From assembly GCF_004614165.1 (NCBI RefSeq), contig NZ_SPVG01000169.1:1-54118 (forward strand): DNA of 54,118 nt, read 5' to 3'. The DNA comes from Duganella callida. GTDB taxonomy: Bacteria > Pseudomonadota > Gammaproteobacteria > Burkholderiales > Burkholderiaceae_D. A model generated the notes under the pieces. That model was given only the letters and a program-made list of their open reading frames with translations. It was not told the origin of the DNA and did no database searches. Made by a program: the position numbers and the translations under genes. Below are positions 35,660-44,471 of the stretch, piece by piece; position 1 is the first letter of the stretch; the number at the start of each line of letters is the position of its first letter.

Positions 35660-38341
35660 ATGGACCTGCATTACCTGAGCCCCCTGTTTTCACCCAAATC
35701 GATCGTTGTCTTTGCCGGCCCGCCGGACCAGCCGGAACGCCAGAACGCCTATGGCCGCGCGGTGTGCGCGCAGCTGCGCGACAGCGGCTACCAGGGCACG
35801 CTGACCTTCCTGGACGTCAGCATGACCGGCACCCTGGCCGATCTGGTGCAGTCGCGCGCCGACCTGGCGCTGATCGCGCTGCCCAACGATGAACTGGCGT
35901 TCGCGCTGGAGGTGGCCGGCCGCATCCAGTGCAAATCGGCGCTGATCCTGTCGTCCGGCGTGGAGCCGGCGCAGGCCGCCGAGCTGCACGCCATCGCCCG
36001 CAAGCACGCGCTGTATCTGCTTGGCCCGAACAGCCTGGGTTTCCAGCGTCCGCGACTGCATCTGAACGCCGGCGTGGCGGGACGGCTGGCGCAAAGCGGC
36101 AGCCTGGCGCTGATCTGCCAGTCCGGCGCGCTGACCTCGGCCATCCTCGACTGGGCCGGCAACAATGCGGTGGGCCTGTCGGCGGTGGTGTCGCTGGGGC
36201 CCAACACGGCGGTCGACCTGGCGCAGACGCTGGACTTTCTGGCCACCGATCCCGCCACCGAAAGCATCGTGATCTACATGGAAGGCATCACCGATGCGCG
36301 CCGCTTCCTGTCGGCGCTGCGCGGCACCGCCAACACCAAGCCGGTGGTGATCATCAAATCCGGCAGCAGCGGCGCGGCGGCGTCGCGCGCGGCGGCCACC
36401 CATTCCGGCACCATGATCGGCAGCGACGAGGTGTTCGACGCGGCGCTGCGGCGCACCGGCGCGGTGCGCGTCAACACCTTCGTGCAGCTGTTCTCGGCCG
36501 CCAAATGCCTGGCCTCGCGCTACCGGCCGGTGGGACCGCGCCTGGCGGTGATCAGCAACGGTGGCGGTCCCGGCGTGCTGGCCGCCGACTGGCTGGGAAA
36601 ACTGGGGCTGCAATTGGGGCGTCCCGGCGCCGAGTCGGCGCTGGCGCTGGCGCCCGACCTGCCGCCCTACGCCACGCTGACCGACCTGCTCGACCTGTCG
36701 GAGGAAGCCGGCCCGCGGCACTACGCCGCCGCCATCCGCGCCTGCGCCCAGGATCCGCAGATCGACGGTCTGCTGATCCTCTACTCGCCCAAGCTGGATG
36801 GCGATCCGGTCGCCGTGGCACAGGGCGTGGCCGACGCCGCCCGCGGCCTGAGCAAGCCGGTGCTGACCTGCTGGATGGGCGACGAACGCGTGGCGCCGGC
36901 GCGCAGGCTGATCGCGCAGGCCGGTCTGGCCAGCTTCCGCACGCCGGAAGCGGCGGTGGATGGTTTCAGCAGCATCGCCGTGTTCTATCAGAACCAGCAG
37001 CTGCTGCAGCAAACCCCGCCGCCGCTGTCGCAGCTGGCCAAGCCGGACCTGGACGGCGCACGCCGCCTGGTCGAAAGCGTGCTGGCCGAGCGCCGCAGCG
37101 TGCTGACCGAGATGGAGTCGAAGGCGCTGCTGGCGGCCTTCCACATCCCCATCACGCCCACCATGCCGGCCCGCAGCGCGGCCGAGGCGCAGCTGATCGC
37201 CGCGCAGCTGGGCTATCCGGTGGCATTGAAGATCGACTCGCCCGACATCGCCCACAAGTCCGACGTCCAGGGCGTGGTGCTGAACCTGGCCGACGCCGGC
37301 GCGCTGGCCGCGGCCTACGGCGACATGCTGGCCACGGTGCGGCGGCTGCAGCCGAATGCCCGCATCAACGGCGTCACCGTGCAACGCATGGCCGGCAAGC
37401 GCAATGGCCGCGAGCTGTATATCGGCGTCGCCAGCGATCCGTTGTTCGGTCCCGTGATCGGCTTCGGCGCCGGCGGCACCATGGTCGATCTGCTCAACGA
37501 CCGCGCGGTCGAGCTGCCGCCCATGAACCAGTTCCTGGCGCAGCGCCTGATTTCGCGCGCGCGCGTGGCTTCCACGCTGGGCGAATGGCGCGGCGCGCCG
37601 GCCGCCGACCAGCAGGCGATCGAACATATCCTGCTGCGCGTGTCCGAAATGGTGTGCGAACTGCCGCAGCTGCGCGAGCTCGATATCAACCCGCTGATCG
37701 TCGACCAGCACGGCGTGCTGGCGGTGGATGCGCGCGTGGTGGTGGGCCCGGCGCCGCCGTCGGCGCAGCGCTACGACCAGCTGGCGATCATGCCGTATCC
37801 ATCGACCAGCGCCAGCGTGTGGCCGATGCGCGGCGGCGGCGAATACACGCTGCGGCCGGTGCAGCCGACCGACGCCGAGATGCTGCAGGCGCTGGTGCGC
37901 GGCCTGTCCGACCAGTCGCGCTACAACCGTTTCGCCTCCTCGCTGCGCGAGCTGTCGGTATCGATGCTGGCGCGCTACACGCTGATCGACTACGACCGCG
38001 AAATGGCGCTGGTGGCGGTGCTGACCAACCGCACGGTGGAAGACGACGGCAGCTTCCACGAGTCCGAGCAGATCATCGGCGTCTCGCGCTACATCGCCAA
38101 TCCGGACCGCAGCAGCTGCGAATTCTCGTTGCTGGTGGACGACAAGTTCAGCGGCCAGGGCCTGGGCACGCGCCTGATGCTGGAGATCATGGACGTGGCG
38201 CGCGAAAAGGGGCTGAGCGAAATCGTCGGCCTGGTGCTGCGCAAGAACCGCGGCATGCTCAAGCTGATGGCCAGCCTGGACTTCCAGATGCGCCCCTACG
38301 AGGATGATCCCGACTTCCAGTTGTGCAGCAAGGCCCTGTAG
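35660..38341 (+). CDS. Pat-type protein lysine acetyltransferase (ADP-forming acyl-CoA synthetase domains plus GNAT)
   Basis: An 893-residue protein. About 1-130 is a CoA-binding Rossmann domain, about 145-460 the succinyl-CoA-ligase-like part (with KSGSSGAAASRAAATHSG and a conserved His), about 480-700 an ATP-grasp domain (ALKIDSPDIAHKSDVQGVVL), and about 725-890 a GNAT acetyltransferase (SRYIANPDRSSCEFSLLV, then GQGLGTRLMLEIMDVAREKG). Pat enzymes of this design acetylate acetyl-CoA synthetase and other metabolic enzymes. Because the His of the ADP-forming synthetase is present, some acyl-CoA ligase activity cannot be excluded. It is divergent from the hemerythrin gene, with an FNR box in the shared promoter. 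Confidence 0.88.
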   Translation: MDLHYLSPLFSPKSIVVFAGPPDQPERQNAYGRAVCAQLRDSGYQGTLTFLDVSMTGTLADLVQSRADLALIALPNDELAFALEVAGRIQCKSALILSSGVEPAQAAELHAIARKHALYLLGPNSLGFQRPRLHLNAGVAGRLAQSGSLALICQSGALTSAILDWAGNNAVGLSAVVSLGPNTAVDLAQTLDFLATDPATESIVIYMEGITDARRFLSALRGTANTKPVVIIKSGSSGAAASRAAATHSGTMIGSDEVFDAALRRTGAVRVNTFVQLFSAAKCLASRYRPVGPRLAVISNGGGPGVLAADWLGKLGLQLGRPGAESALALAPDLPPYATLTDLLDLSEEAGPRHYAAAIRACAQDPQIDGLLILYSPKLDGDPVAVAQGVADAARGLSKPVLTCWMGDERVAPARRLIAQAGLASFRTPEAAVDGFSSIAVFYQNQQLLQQTPPPLSQLAKPDLDGARRLVESVLAERRSVLTEMESKALLAAFHIPITPTMPARSAAEAQLIAAQLGYPVALKIDSPDIAHKSDVQGVVLNLADAGALAAAYGDMLATVRRLQPNARINGVTVQRMAGKRNGRELYIGVASDPLFGPVIGFGAGGTMVDLLNDRAVELPPMNQFLAQRLISRARVASTLGEWRGAPAADQQAIEHILLRVSEMVCELPQLRELDINPLIVDQHGVLAVDARVVVGPAPPSAQRYDQLAIMPYPSTSASVWPMRGGGEYTLRPVQPTDAEMLQALVRGLSDQSRYNRFASSLRELSVSMLARYTLIDYDREMALVAVLTNRTVEDDGSFHESEQIIGVSRYIANPDRSSCEFSLLVDDKFSGQGLGTRLMLEIMDVAREKGLSEIVGLVLRKNRGMLKLMASLDFQMRPYEDDPDFQLCSKAL

Positions 38342-38357
38342 ATGACAACACTGTCAT
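38342..38357. promoter_or_regulatory. Perfect palindrome overlapping the -35 of the HD-GYP promoter
   Basis: ATGACA-ACAC-TGTCAT is a perfect inverted repeat with 6-bp arms directly after the acetyltransferase stop. Its last base is the first of the TTGCCA -35 hexamer, which is where a repressor would block polymerase. Confidence 0.5.
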
Positions 38358-38386
38358 TGCCACCAGCTTGCGCGCCATGCTAGGAT
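38357..38386 (+). promoter_or_regulatory. Candidate sigma-70 promoter for the HD-GYP gene
   Basis: TTGCCA (38357-38362) and TAGGAT (38381-38386) are 18 bp apart, each with four of six or better consensus bases. It is the only good hexamer pair in the 153-bp gap and gives a leader of about 100 bases. Confidence 0.5.
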
Positions 38387-38494
38387 AAAGGGGGTCGCGT
38401 CCTAATCCACGCCGCAGACACGCATCGCAAACCGCCCTCCCGCCACCCCGGAGTACCTGCCGGTTTGCCGTCTCTATTGTTGGCAATGGCTCCT

Positions 38495-39715
38495 ATGCTG
38501 AGGAAAATCACCGTCGATCAGGTGCGAGCGGGAATGTATGTCCATGAGCTGTGCGGCTCATGGCTGGACAATCCGTTCTGGACCACTTCTTTCCCCTTGC
38601 GAAACAGCGCCGAAGTGCACAAGCTGCAGGCCAGCGGCGTACGCGAGCTGTGGATAGACACCGATAAGGGCTGCGACGTCGAAGGCGCCGATTGCGCGCT
38701 GGCGCCGCCGGCGGCACCCGGGCTTGCGGCGGCGCCGAGCGAAGCCGCTTTCGCATTTCAGCCGCAGGCGCCAAGCGGCATGCGCGACGAACTGACGCGC
38801 GCCGCCAAGATCATCCAGAAATCGCGCGACGCCGTCGGCGCCATGTTCGAGGAGGCGCGCCTGGGCACCATTTCCAGCAGCGCCGTGGCGATGCCCATCG
38901 TCGAGGAGATCGCCGCCTCGGTGCTGCGCAATTCCGGCGCCCTGCTCAGCCTCGTGCGCATCAAGCAGGCCGACGACTACACCTATATGCATTCGGTGGC
39001 GGTATCGGCCATGATGGTGGCGCTGGCCAAACAGCTGCACATGTCCGACGCCGAGATCCGCGACTACGGCCTGGCCGGCCTGCTGCACGATATCGGCAAG
39101 ATCGCGATTCCGGCGGCCATTCTCAACAAACCGGGACGCCTGACGGACGAGGAATTCCTGACCGTCAAACGCCACCCCAGCGCCGGCTACGACATGCTGA
39201 AGTCCGTGCCCGACATGCCGGCGGTGGTGCTGGACGTCTGCCTGCACCACCATGAGCGGGTCGACGGCGCCGGCTATCCCGAGCGCCTTGGCGTCGAGAC
39301 GCTCAGCAAGGCCGCGCGCATGGGAGCGATCTGCGACGTGTATGACGCCGTCACCTCCAACCGGCCGTACAAGGAAGGCTGGAGCCCCGCCGTCTCGTTG
39401 CGCAAGATGGCGCTGTGGGCCAGGGAAGGCCACTTCGACGAAGCGCTGTTTGCCGCCTTCGTCAAGTGCATCGGCATCTATCCGGTGGGCACGCTGGTGC
39501 GGCTCAAATCCAACCGCCTGGCGGTGGTCACCGACAACAGCAAATCGCTGCTCAAGCCGACCGTCAAGGCGTTCTTCTCGCTGACCTCCCAGGTTTACCT
39601 GGCGCCGGTGGCGATCGACCTGGCGCCGCCCGGCGCCAGCGAAGCCATCGTCTCGATCGAAGACCCCGACAAGTGGAACATCAGGAACCTCGATCGATAC
39701 TGGCTGCACGAGTGA
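38495..39715 (+). CDS. HD-GYP domain c-di-GMP phosphodiesterase (DUF3391-HD-GYP)
   Basis: About 406 residues. The N-terminal 70 residues (ITVDQVRAGMYVHELCGSWL) are the DUF3391 module usual in front of HD-GYP domains. The catalytic domain has HDIGK for metal binding, then HHERVDGAGYP, the HD-GYP signature with H-H-E-x-x-D-G-x-G-Y-P. It would hydrolyse c-di-GMP to GMP, opposing the cyclase at 8877-9791. The start is ambiguous: ATG at 38486 or 38495; the second is used because the conserved domain begins there, and neither has a strong Shine-Dalgarno. Confidence 0.9.
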   Translation: MLRKITVDQVRAGMYVHELCGSWLDNPFWTTSFPLRNSAEVHKLQASGVRELWIDTDKGCDVEGADCALAPPAAPGLAAAPSEAAFAFQPQAPSGMRDELTRAAKIIQKSRDAVGAMFEEARLGTISSSAVAMPIVEEIAASVLRNSGALLSLVRIKQADDYTYMHSVAVSAMMVALAKQLHMSDAEIRDYGLAGLLHDIGKIAIPAAILNKPGRLTDEEFLTVKRHPSAGYDMLKSVPDMPAVVLDVCLHHHERVDGAGYPERLGVETLSKAARMGAICDVYDAVTSNRPYKEGWSPAVSLRKMALWAREGHFDEALFAAFVKCIGIYPVGTLVRLKSNRLAVVTDNSKSLLKPTVKAFFSLTSQVYLAPVAIDLAPPGASEAIVSIEDPDKWNIRNLDRYWLHE

Positions 39716-39757
39716 CCGCGGCCGCGATTGGCCGCGCGTAGCCGCAGGGAGCGGCCA

Positions 39758-40420
39758 TCAGCCGAAGGCCTGCTCCCAGCGCCAGTCTTCGGGCCGGGCC
39801 GCGTTCATCTGCCAGAACAACTCGGCTATCTCGCGCGCGGCGGCCGAGCCGGGGCTGACCAGCCGGCCGACCGTCACCGTGCCGATATGGATGCCCTGTT
39901 CTTTCAGCGGCGCGAACAAGCCCTGGGCGATGGCCCGGATACCGGCCTTGCCGACGCTGAGCGGCAGGAAGTCCGGCGACGGATTGACGCCGAAGCCGCC
40001 GCCGGTGAGCAGGATCGTGCCCTCGCCGCGCGCCGTCATGGCCGGCAGCGCGGCGCGGATGGCGACCATGGCGCTGGTCAGATTGATCGCCATATCCGAC
40101 TGAATCTCGCCGGCCGTATGCCCGCTCAGCGGCAGCGGACGCAGATTGCCTTCGGCGTCGTAGCGCAGCACGCCGGCGTTGTACAGAATGGTTAGCGGAC
40201 CGGCGGCGGCCAGACGGCTCACCAGCTCATCGATCTGCCCCGGTCGGGCCGCATCCGCCTCCACCAGCGTAACGCCGGCCCCCAGCTGCGCGGCCTGCGC
40301 CTGCAGATTGCTGATGCTGCGAGACGACAGCACGATGTTGTAGCCTTCCTTCAGAAAGCGCTGTGCGGTGGCCAGGCCGATGCCGGGACCGGAACCAATT
40401 ACCAACAGAGACTTGGACAT
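39758..40420 (-). CDS. SDR-family protein with Leu in place of the catalytic tyrosine
   Basis: A 220-residue short-chain dehydrogenase-like protein. LLVIGSGPGIGLATAQRFL is the cofactor motif, SSRS binds the adenosine ribose or phosphate, LYNAGVL is the NAG motif, and LLTGGGF holds the strand of the active-site Ser. The YxxxK position reads LSVGK, so Tyr is replaced by Leu while Lys remains. It lies 9 bp downstream of the VOC gene, forming a pair divergent from a LysR regulator, which suggests a regulated role on a small carbonyl or phenolic compound. Function not assigned. Confidence 0.82.
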   Translation of the reverse strand: MSKSLLVIGSGPGIGLATAQRFLKEGYNIVLSSRSISNLQAQAAQLGAGVTLVEADAARPGQIDELVSRLAAAGPLTILYNAGVLRYDAEGNLRPLPLSGHTAGEIQSDMAINLTSAMVAIRAALPAMTARGEGTILLTGGGFGVNPSPDFLPLSVGKAGIRAIAQGLFAPLKEQGIHIGTVTVGRLVSPGSAAAREIAELFWQMNAARPEDWRWEQAFG

Positions 40421-40429
40421 GGTCGCTCC

Positions 40430-40891
40430 TTACGCCACGACTTCGGCCAGTTCGAACAAATTGCCCCAAGGGTCGGCGAAGAACGCCAGCTTGCGGCCCA
40501 CTGCCGGCAGCACGAACGGCTCGGTGACGATGTCCACGCCGCGGCGGCGCAGTTCCGCCACGGTGGCCTCGACGCTGTCGACGTTGAAGCAGGCGTGGTG
40601 ATACCCGGCCAGGCGCAGGCTGTCGCCGAGATCGGTCCACAGCGGTTTCGGCAGCGGCAGCGGATTGCCGTCGCCGAGGATCTCGATGAAGAAGTGGTCG
40701 TCGTTGGCGGGTGCGACGTATGCCAGCTTCTGATCGGCATACGGCCATTCGTGCACCACGCGGAAGTCCAGCTTTTCGATGAACCATTGTTTGCTGGCCG
40801 CGAAATCCGGCACGCGGATGCCGACGTGATGGCCGCTCAGCGCCGCCAGCGGCGAGGATGGATTTTTTGCGGGAAGAGTGACTACGTTCAT
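40430..40891 (-). CDS. VOC (glyoxalase/bleomycin-resistance/dioxygenase) family protein
   Basis: A 153-residue vicinal-oxygen-chelate protein with two beta-alpha-beta-beta-beta modules. HHVGIRVPDFAASKQWF opens the first, with a metal His; GYHHACFNVDSVEATVAELR opens the second; FFADPWGNLFEL ends it with the metal Glu. Members include glyoxalases, ring-cleaving dioxygenases and drug-binding proteins; the substrate cannot be read. The start at 40891 fits GGAG six bases upstream. It is divergent from lysR and, together with the SDR gene, is the likely target of that regulator. Confidence 0.86.
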   Translation of the reverse strand: MNVVTLPAKNPSSPLAALSGHHVGIRVPDFAASKQWFIEKLDFRVVHEWPYADQKLAYVAPANDDHFFIEILGDGNPLPLPKPLWTDLGDSLRLAGYHHACFNVDSVEATVAELRRRGVDIVTEPFVLPAVGRKLAFFADPWGNLFELAEVVA

Positions 40892-40977
40892 GTTCAGCTC
40901 CATAAAAGTGATGAATCGGTGTGCATACTGTATGCTGCGAGGAGCATGAAGAGAATAGACATAAACCGAGATAGGCC

Positions 40978-41910
40978 ATGAACCAGCACTTCACAATCGA
41001 CGCGCCGCCGCTGGCTGGCCTGTTCACCTTCGAATGCGTCGCCCGGCACCTGAACTTTGCCCGCGCGGCGCAGGAACTGGCGGTGACGCCGACCGCGATC
41101 TCGCGCACCATCAAGGTACTGGAGGCGCAACTGCAGGTGCGTCTGTTCAACCGTACCACCCGCAGCGTGGCCCTGACCGAAGCCGGCACGCGCCTGCTGC
41201 GCACCCTGGCGCCGGCGCTGGAGCAGATCCGCATGTCGGTGCAGCAGGCCGGCCTGGCGTCGGGCCAGCCCACCGGCACGCTGCGCATCAACACCTCGTA
41301 CGTCGCCTACATGGTGTTGATACGGCCGCACCTGGCGGGCTTCCTGGCCGCCTGCCCTGGCGTCAATCTGGAACTGGCGATGGACAATCAGCTCAGCGAC
41401 GTGGTGGCCGCCGGTTTCGATGCCGGCATCCGCCTCGGCCACGCGCTGCAGCGCGACATGATCGCGGTGCTGCTCAGCCCCCCGCAAGTGCGGACCGTGG
41501 TGGCCGCGCCGTCCTACCTGGCGGCGCACGGCACGCCGAAAAAACCGGAAGATCTGCTGGGCCACGCCTGCATCCGCCAGCGCTTCGGCGCCGCCGGCCG
41601 GTATTACGACTGGCGGTTCATCAAGGGCGGCAAACCGGTGCAGATCGACGTGCAGGGCAGACTGGTATACGACGAGATGCGCGCGGTGACCGGCGCCGCC
41701 GCCGACGGCCTTGGCCTAGCCTACGTGTTCGAACAGTTCGCGGCGGCCGAACTGGCGGCCGGGCAGTTGCAGCCGGTGCTCGAGCGCTACCGCCTGCCGG
41801 GCGAGGCGTTTTACCTGTACTATCCGAACCGCGCCCACATGCCGGCCAAGCTGCGCGCCTTCATCGATTATTTTCAGCGCTGCAGCACGGCGCAGCCCTT
41901 TTCGCACTGA
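40978..41910 (+). CDS. LysR-family transcriptional regulator
   Basis: A 310-residue LysR regulator: winged helix-turn-helix at about 12-70 (FECVARHLNFARAAQELAVT, then TPTAISRTIKVLE) and a two-lobed effector-binding domain. It resembles the GcvA-like subgroup that often controls divergent neighbouring genes. The 86-bp gap to the VOC-SDR pair would hold its operator; a T-N11-A motif was not singled out. Its last 37 bp overlap the end of the methyltransferase gene on the opposite strand. Confidence 0.9.
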   Translation: MNQHFTIDAPPLAGLFTFECVARHLNFARAAQELAVTPTAISRTIKVLEAQLQVRLFNRTTRSVALTEAGTRLLRTLAPALEQIRMSVQQAGLASGQPTGTLRINTSYVAYMVLIRPHLAGFLAACPGVNLELAMDNQLSDVVAAGFDAGIRLGHALQRDMIAVLLSPPQVRTVVAAPSYLAAHGTPKKPEDLLGHACIRQRFGAAGRYYDWRFIKGGKPVQIDVQGRLVYDEMRAVTGAAADGLGLAYVFEQFAAAELAAGQLQPVLERYRLPGEAFYLYYPNRAHMPAKLRAFIDYFQRCSTAQPFSH

Positions 41911-42608
41911 AGACTGCGCTGCCGCAGCTGCGGGAATTCATCGCGCCAGCGCGCCAGGATCGCGGTTTCGTCGCGCCGCGCGGCATCGTCCAGGAATACG
42001 GCGGCGCCGGGCGTCAACTGCGCGAACAGCGCCGGGCCGGCCGGGTAGCGCGCCAGCGCGCCGGTCGCCTGCGGCGGGCCATCGATCACCAGCAGATCGA
42101 TGGGCAGTCCGGCCGGCAGCACTTCGTAGCGATACCACTGCCAGCTCCGATCGCCGGACTGGAACGGCATCAGCGGCGCATCCAGCACTTCGGCATAGTC
42201 GCTCAGGCCCAGGCGCGCCAGCCCGGCGCGGGTCTGCGCCGCATACTGCGGATCGTGCTCCAGGCTGCGCACCTTGCCGCCGCCCTGCTGCTGCAGGCAG
42301 CGCGCCAGCACCAGGGTCGAGGCGCCGCTGCTGCACTCGACCACGCTGCGCGGACGCTGCTGGCGCACGTGCCGCACCAGTTCCAGCAAAAAGTCCGGCG
42401 AGGCGGCCCAGCCGCGCAACGGCGGCAGGCTGCCGGGCAGGTCCAGCTCGCGCTGCAGCGACCATAGCGCCTCGCATTGGCGGTACAGCGCCGCGTCGCC
42501 CTGCGTCATCGCGTCGCGCAGGGCGAACTGCATCAGATGCACTTTGCGTACTTTATGCAACACCAGCGCACACAGCGCCAGCAGGCTCAGGTATCCGGTA
42601 ATCAGCAT
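41874..42608 (-). CDS. Membrane-anchored class I SAM-dependent methyltransferase
   Basis: A 244-residue protein with an N-terminal membrane helix (ITGYLSLLALCALVLH), then a cytoplasmic methyltransferase fold. SVVECSSGASTLVLARCL is the SAM-binding loop, VRSLEHDPQYAAQTRAGL the ribose-binding strand end, and IDLLVIDGPPQATG the motif IV region. It is of the type found beside cell-surface polysaccharide genes. The ATG at 42608 follows GGAGGG. Divergent from the flippase gene across 146 bp, so it may belong to the polysaccharide locus; the acceptor is unknown. Confidence 0.8.
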   Translation of the reverse strand: MLITGYLSLLALCALVLHKVRKVHLMQFALRDAMTQGDAALYRQCEALWSLQRELDLPGSLPPLRGWAASPDFLLELVRHVRQQRPRSVVECSSGASTLVLARCLQQQGGGKVRSLEHDPQYAAQTRAGLARLGLSDYAEVLDAPLMPFQSGDRSWQWYRYEVLPAGLPIDLLVIDGPPQATGALARYPAGPALFAQLTPGAAVFLDDAARRDETAILARWRDEFPQLRQRSLQCEKGCAVLQR

Positions 42609-42754
42609 GGCGCCCTCCGTGAAAACCGTAGCTTGGCCGCAAATCGCGCCGCGCGCCCTCGCCTGCGTCAACCAGCCGTGACATTTCGCCGCTTGACGTT
42701 GCCAGTTATCTACTTCACAATGGAAAGTAATTTATTTGCAATACTTTTGATCGC

Positions 42755-44245
42755 ATGAACCAGATTAACCAAAGCATGGCACGCGGCGTAGTCTGGATGA
42801 TGGGCGCCCGCTTGCTGGACCGCTCCATCGGCATCGTCAGCACGCTGGTCTTGACGCGGCTGCTCGTGCCCGGCGACTTCGGCCTGGTGGCGATGGCAAC
42901 CGCGGTGGGCGGCCTGCTCGATCTGCTCGGCTCGTTCAGCTTCGATGCGGCGCTGATCCAGAAGGCCAACGCCGAGCGGCGCCACTTCGATACGGTCTGG
43001 ACTTTCAATCTGCTGTTCGGCCTGGTCAGTGCGCTGGGGCTGGTGCTGCTGGCCGCGCCGGCCGCCGTGTTCTACCACGAGCCGCGCCTGACCGACGTCA
43101 TGCTGGTGATGGGACTGATCTACGGCATCGGCGCGTTCACCAACGTCGGCGTGGTGACGTTCCGCAAGGAGCTGCAGTTCCGCCAGGAGTTCATCTTCAT
43201 TGCGGTGCGGCGCGCCACCACCTTCTTCCTGACCCTGGGCGCGGCCTACCTGCTGCGCTCCTACTGGGCACTGCTGCTGGGGATGACGGTCGGCCGCCTG
43301 GTCAATGTGATCATGAGCTACACCATGAACAGTTACCGTCCGCGCCTGTCGCTGGCGGCCGCGCGCGAACTGTTCCATTTTTCCAAGTGGATGCTGATCG
43401 CCAACTGCCTGCAGTTCCTGCGCCATGATGGTTGCACCTTCATGATCGGCAAGGTGTTCGGCGCCAATGCGCTGGGCATCTATTCGGTGTCGTACGAAAT
43501 TTCCAACCTGCCGACCTCGGAGCTGGTGGCGCCGATCAACCGTGTCAGTTTTCCCGGCTATGCCAAGATGGGGCAGACCGAGGTGATCGCGCAATCGTAT
43601 CTCGGGCTGCTGGGCCTGATCGCGCTGCTGATCGTGCCGGTGGGCGTGGGCATCGCCGCCGTGGCCGATCCGCTGGTGCGCACCCTGCTCGGCGACAAAT
43701 GGCTGGAGGCGATACCGCTGATCGCCATCCTCGCCGTCAGCGGCGCGCTGACGGCGACCCAGACCAACAATACCGCAGTGTGGGTGGCGCTGGGCCGGCC
43801 GCAGAAGGTCAGCCTGGTGCAGGGCTGCTATGTGGCGGTGCTGTTCCCTGCCCTGTATTTCTTCATTTCGCGTTACGGCATCGTCGGCGCCGGCTATGCG
43901 TATCTGTTCACCCAACTGGTCGATGTGCTGATCGAGATGCGGGTGACGCGCACCATGCTGGCGTTTTCGTGGGCCTCGGCGCTGCGCGTTGTGTGGCGGC
44001 CGCTGCTGGGCGTGACCACCATGTATCTGCTGGTCAGGGAGCTCGATGCGGTGCTGGTGAGCCAGCCGCTGATCCTGCGGCTGCTGACGGACTCGCTGAC
44101 CGGCGCCGTTGTTTATTGCCTCGTCATCCTCGCGTTGTGGCGCGCCAGCGGCTGTCCGCCCGGCGCGGAACAGCTGAGCCTGGGTCGCGTGAAAAGCGTG
44201 TACGCCGCCAGACGGCCCGCACGCCGCGTGGTCAGCCCACATTAA
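42755..44245 (+). CDS. Wzx-like oligosaccharide flippase (MOP superfamily)
   Basis: A 496-residue polytopic protein with about 12 to 14 helices. The start MNQINQSMARGVVWMMGARLL and the LVLTRLLVPGDFGLVAMATA segment are typical of the WzxC/RfbX branch of polysaccharide transporters, which move undecaprenyl-linked repeat units across the inner membrane. It is on the opposite strand to the XrtA operon but next to it, so it is the natural flippase for that polymer. A degraded nuclease gene separates the two. Confidence 0.88.
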   Translation: MNQINQSMARGVVWMMGARLLDRSIGIVSTLVLTRLLVPGDFGLVAMATAVGGLLDLLGSFSFDAALIQKANAERRHFDTVWTFNLLFGLVSALGLVLLAAPAAVFYHEPRLTDVMLVMGLIYGIGAFTNVGVVTFRKELQFRQEFIFIAVRRATTFFLTLGAAYLLRSYWALLLGMTVGRLVNVIMSYTMNSYRPRLSLAAARELFHFSKWMLIANCLQFLRHDGCTFMIGKVFGANALGIYSVSYEISNLPTSELVAPINRVSFPGYAKMGQTEVIAQSYLGLLGLIALLIVPVGVGIAAVADPLVRTLLGDKWLEAIPLIAILAVSGALTATQTNNTAVWVALGRPQKVSLVQGCYVAVLFPALYFFISRYGIVGAGYAYLFTQLVDVLIEMRVTRTMLAFSWASALRVVWRPLLGVTTMYLLVRELDAVLVSQPLILRLLTDSLTGAVVYCLVILALWRASGCPPGAEQLSLGRVKSVYAARRPARRVVSPH

Positions 44246-44254
44246 ACTCATGGC

Positions 44255-44470
44255 TTGATAAAGGCTCGATGCGGGCGCTGCGCGATGGCGGCCTGCAATG
44301 GGTGCTGGTCCACGTCGAAGTCCAGGCGCGCGGCAGGCCCGGCACTACCCGGATCAACCCTTGGCCGCCAGGCGGCGGTTGACCAAACTACTGTACCAAC
44401 ATCGCCGGTCCTGGAAGCCTGGTTCGATGCACTGGCGGACGCGGAAACGCTGAAACAGGTGTTTGGATAG
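44255..44470 (+). pseudogene. Remnant of an Rpn/PD-(D/E)XK-transposase-family nuclease gene
   Basis: One frame reads MRALRDGGLQWVLVHVEVQ, recalling the D-G-x-x-x-W-x-L-x-H-x-E-V-Q core of Rpn (recombination-promoting nuclease) proteins, then runs into unrelated sequence and a stop. A second frame ends VLEAWFDALADAETLKQVFG at a TAG (44468-44470), which looks like the C-terminus of the same kind of protein. The start, the first catalytic motif and the middle are missing, so this is a scar, not a functional gene. The assignment rests on short motifs only. Confidence 0.45.
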
Positions 44471-44471
44471 G

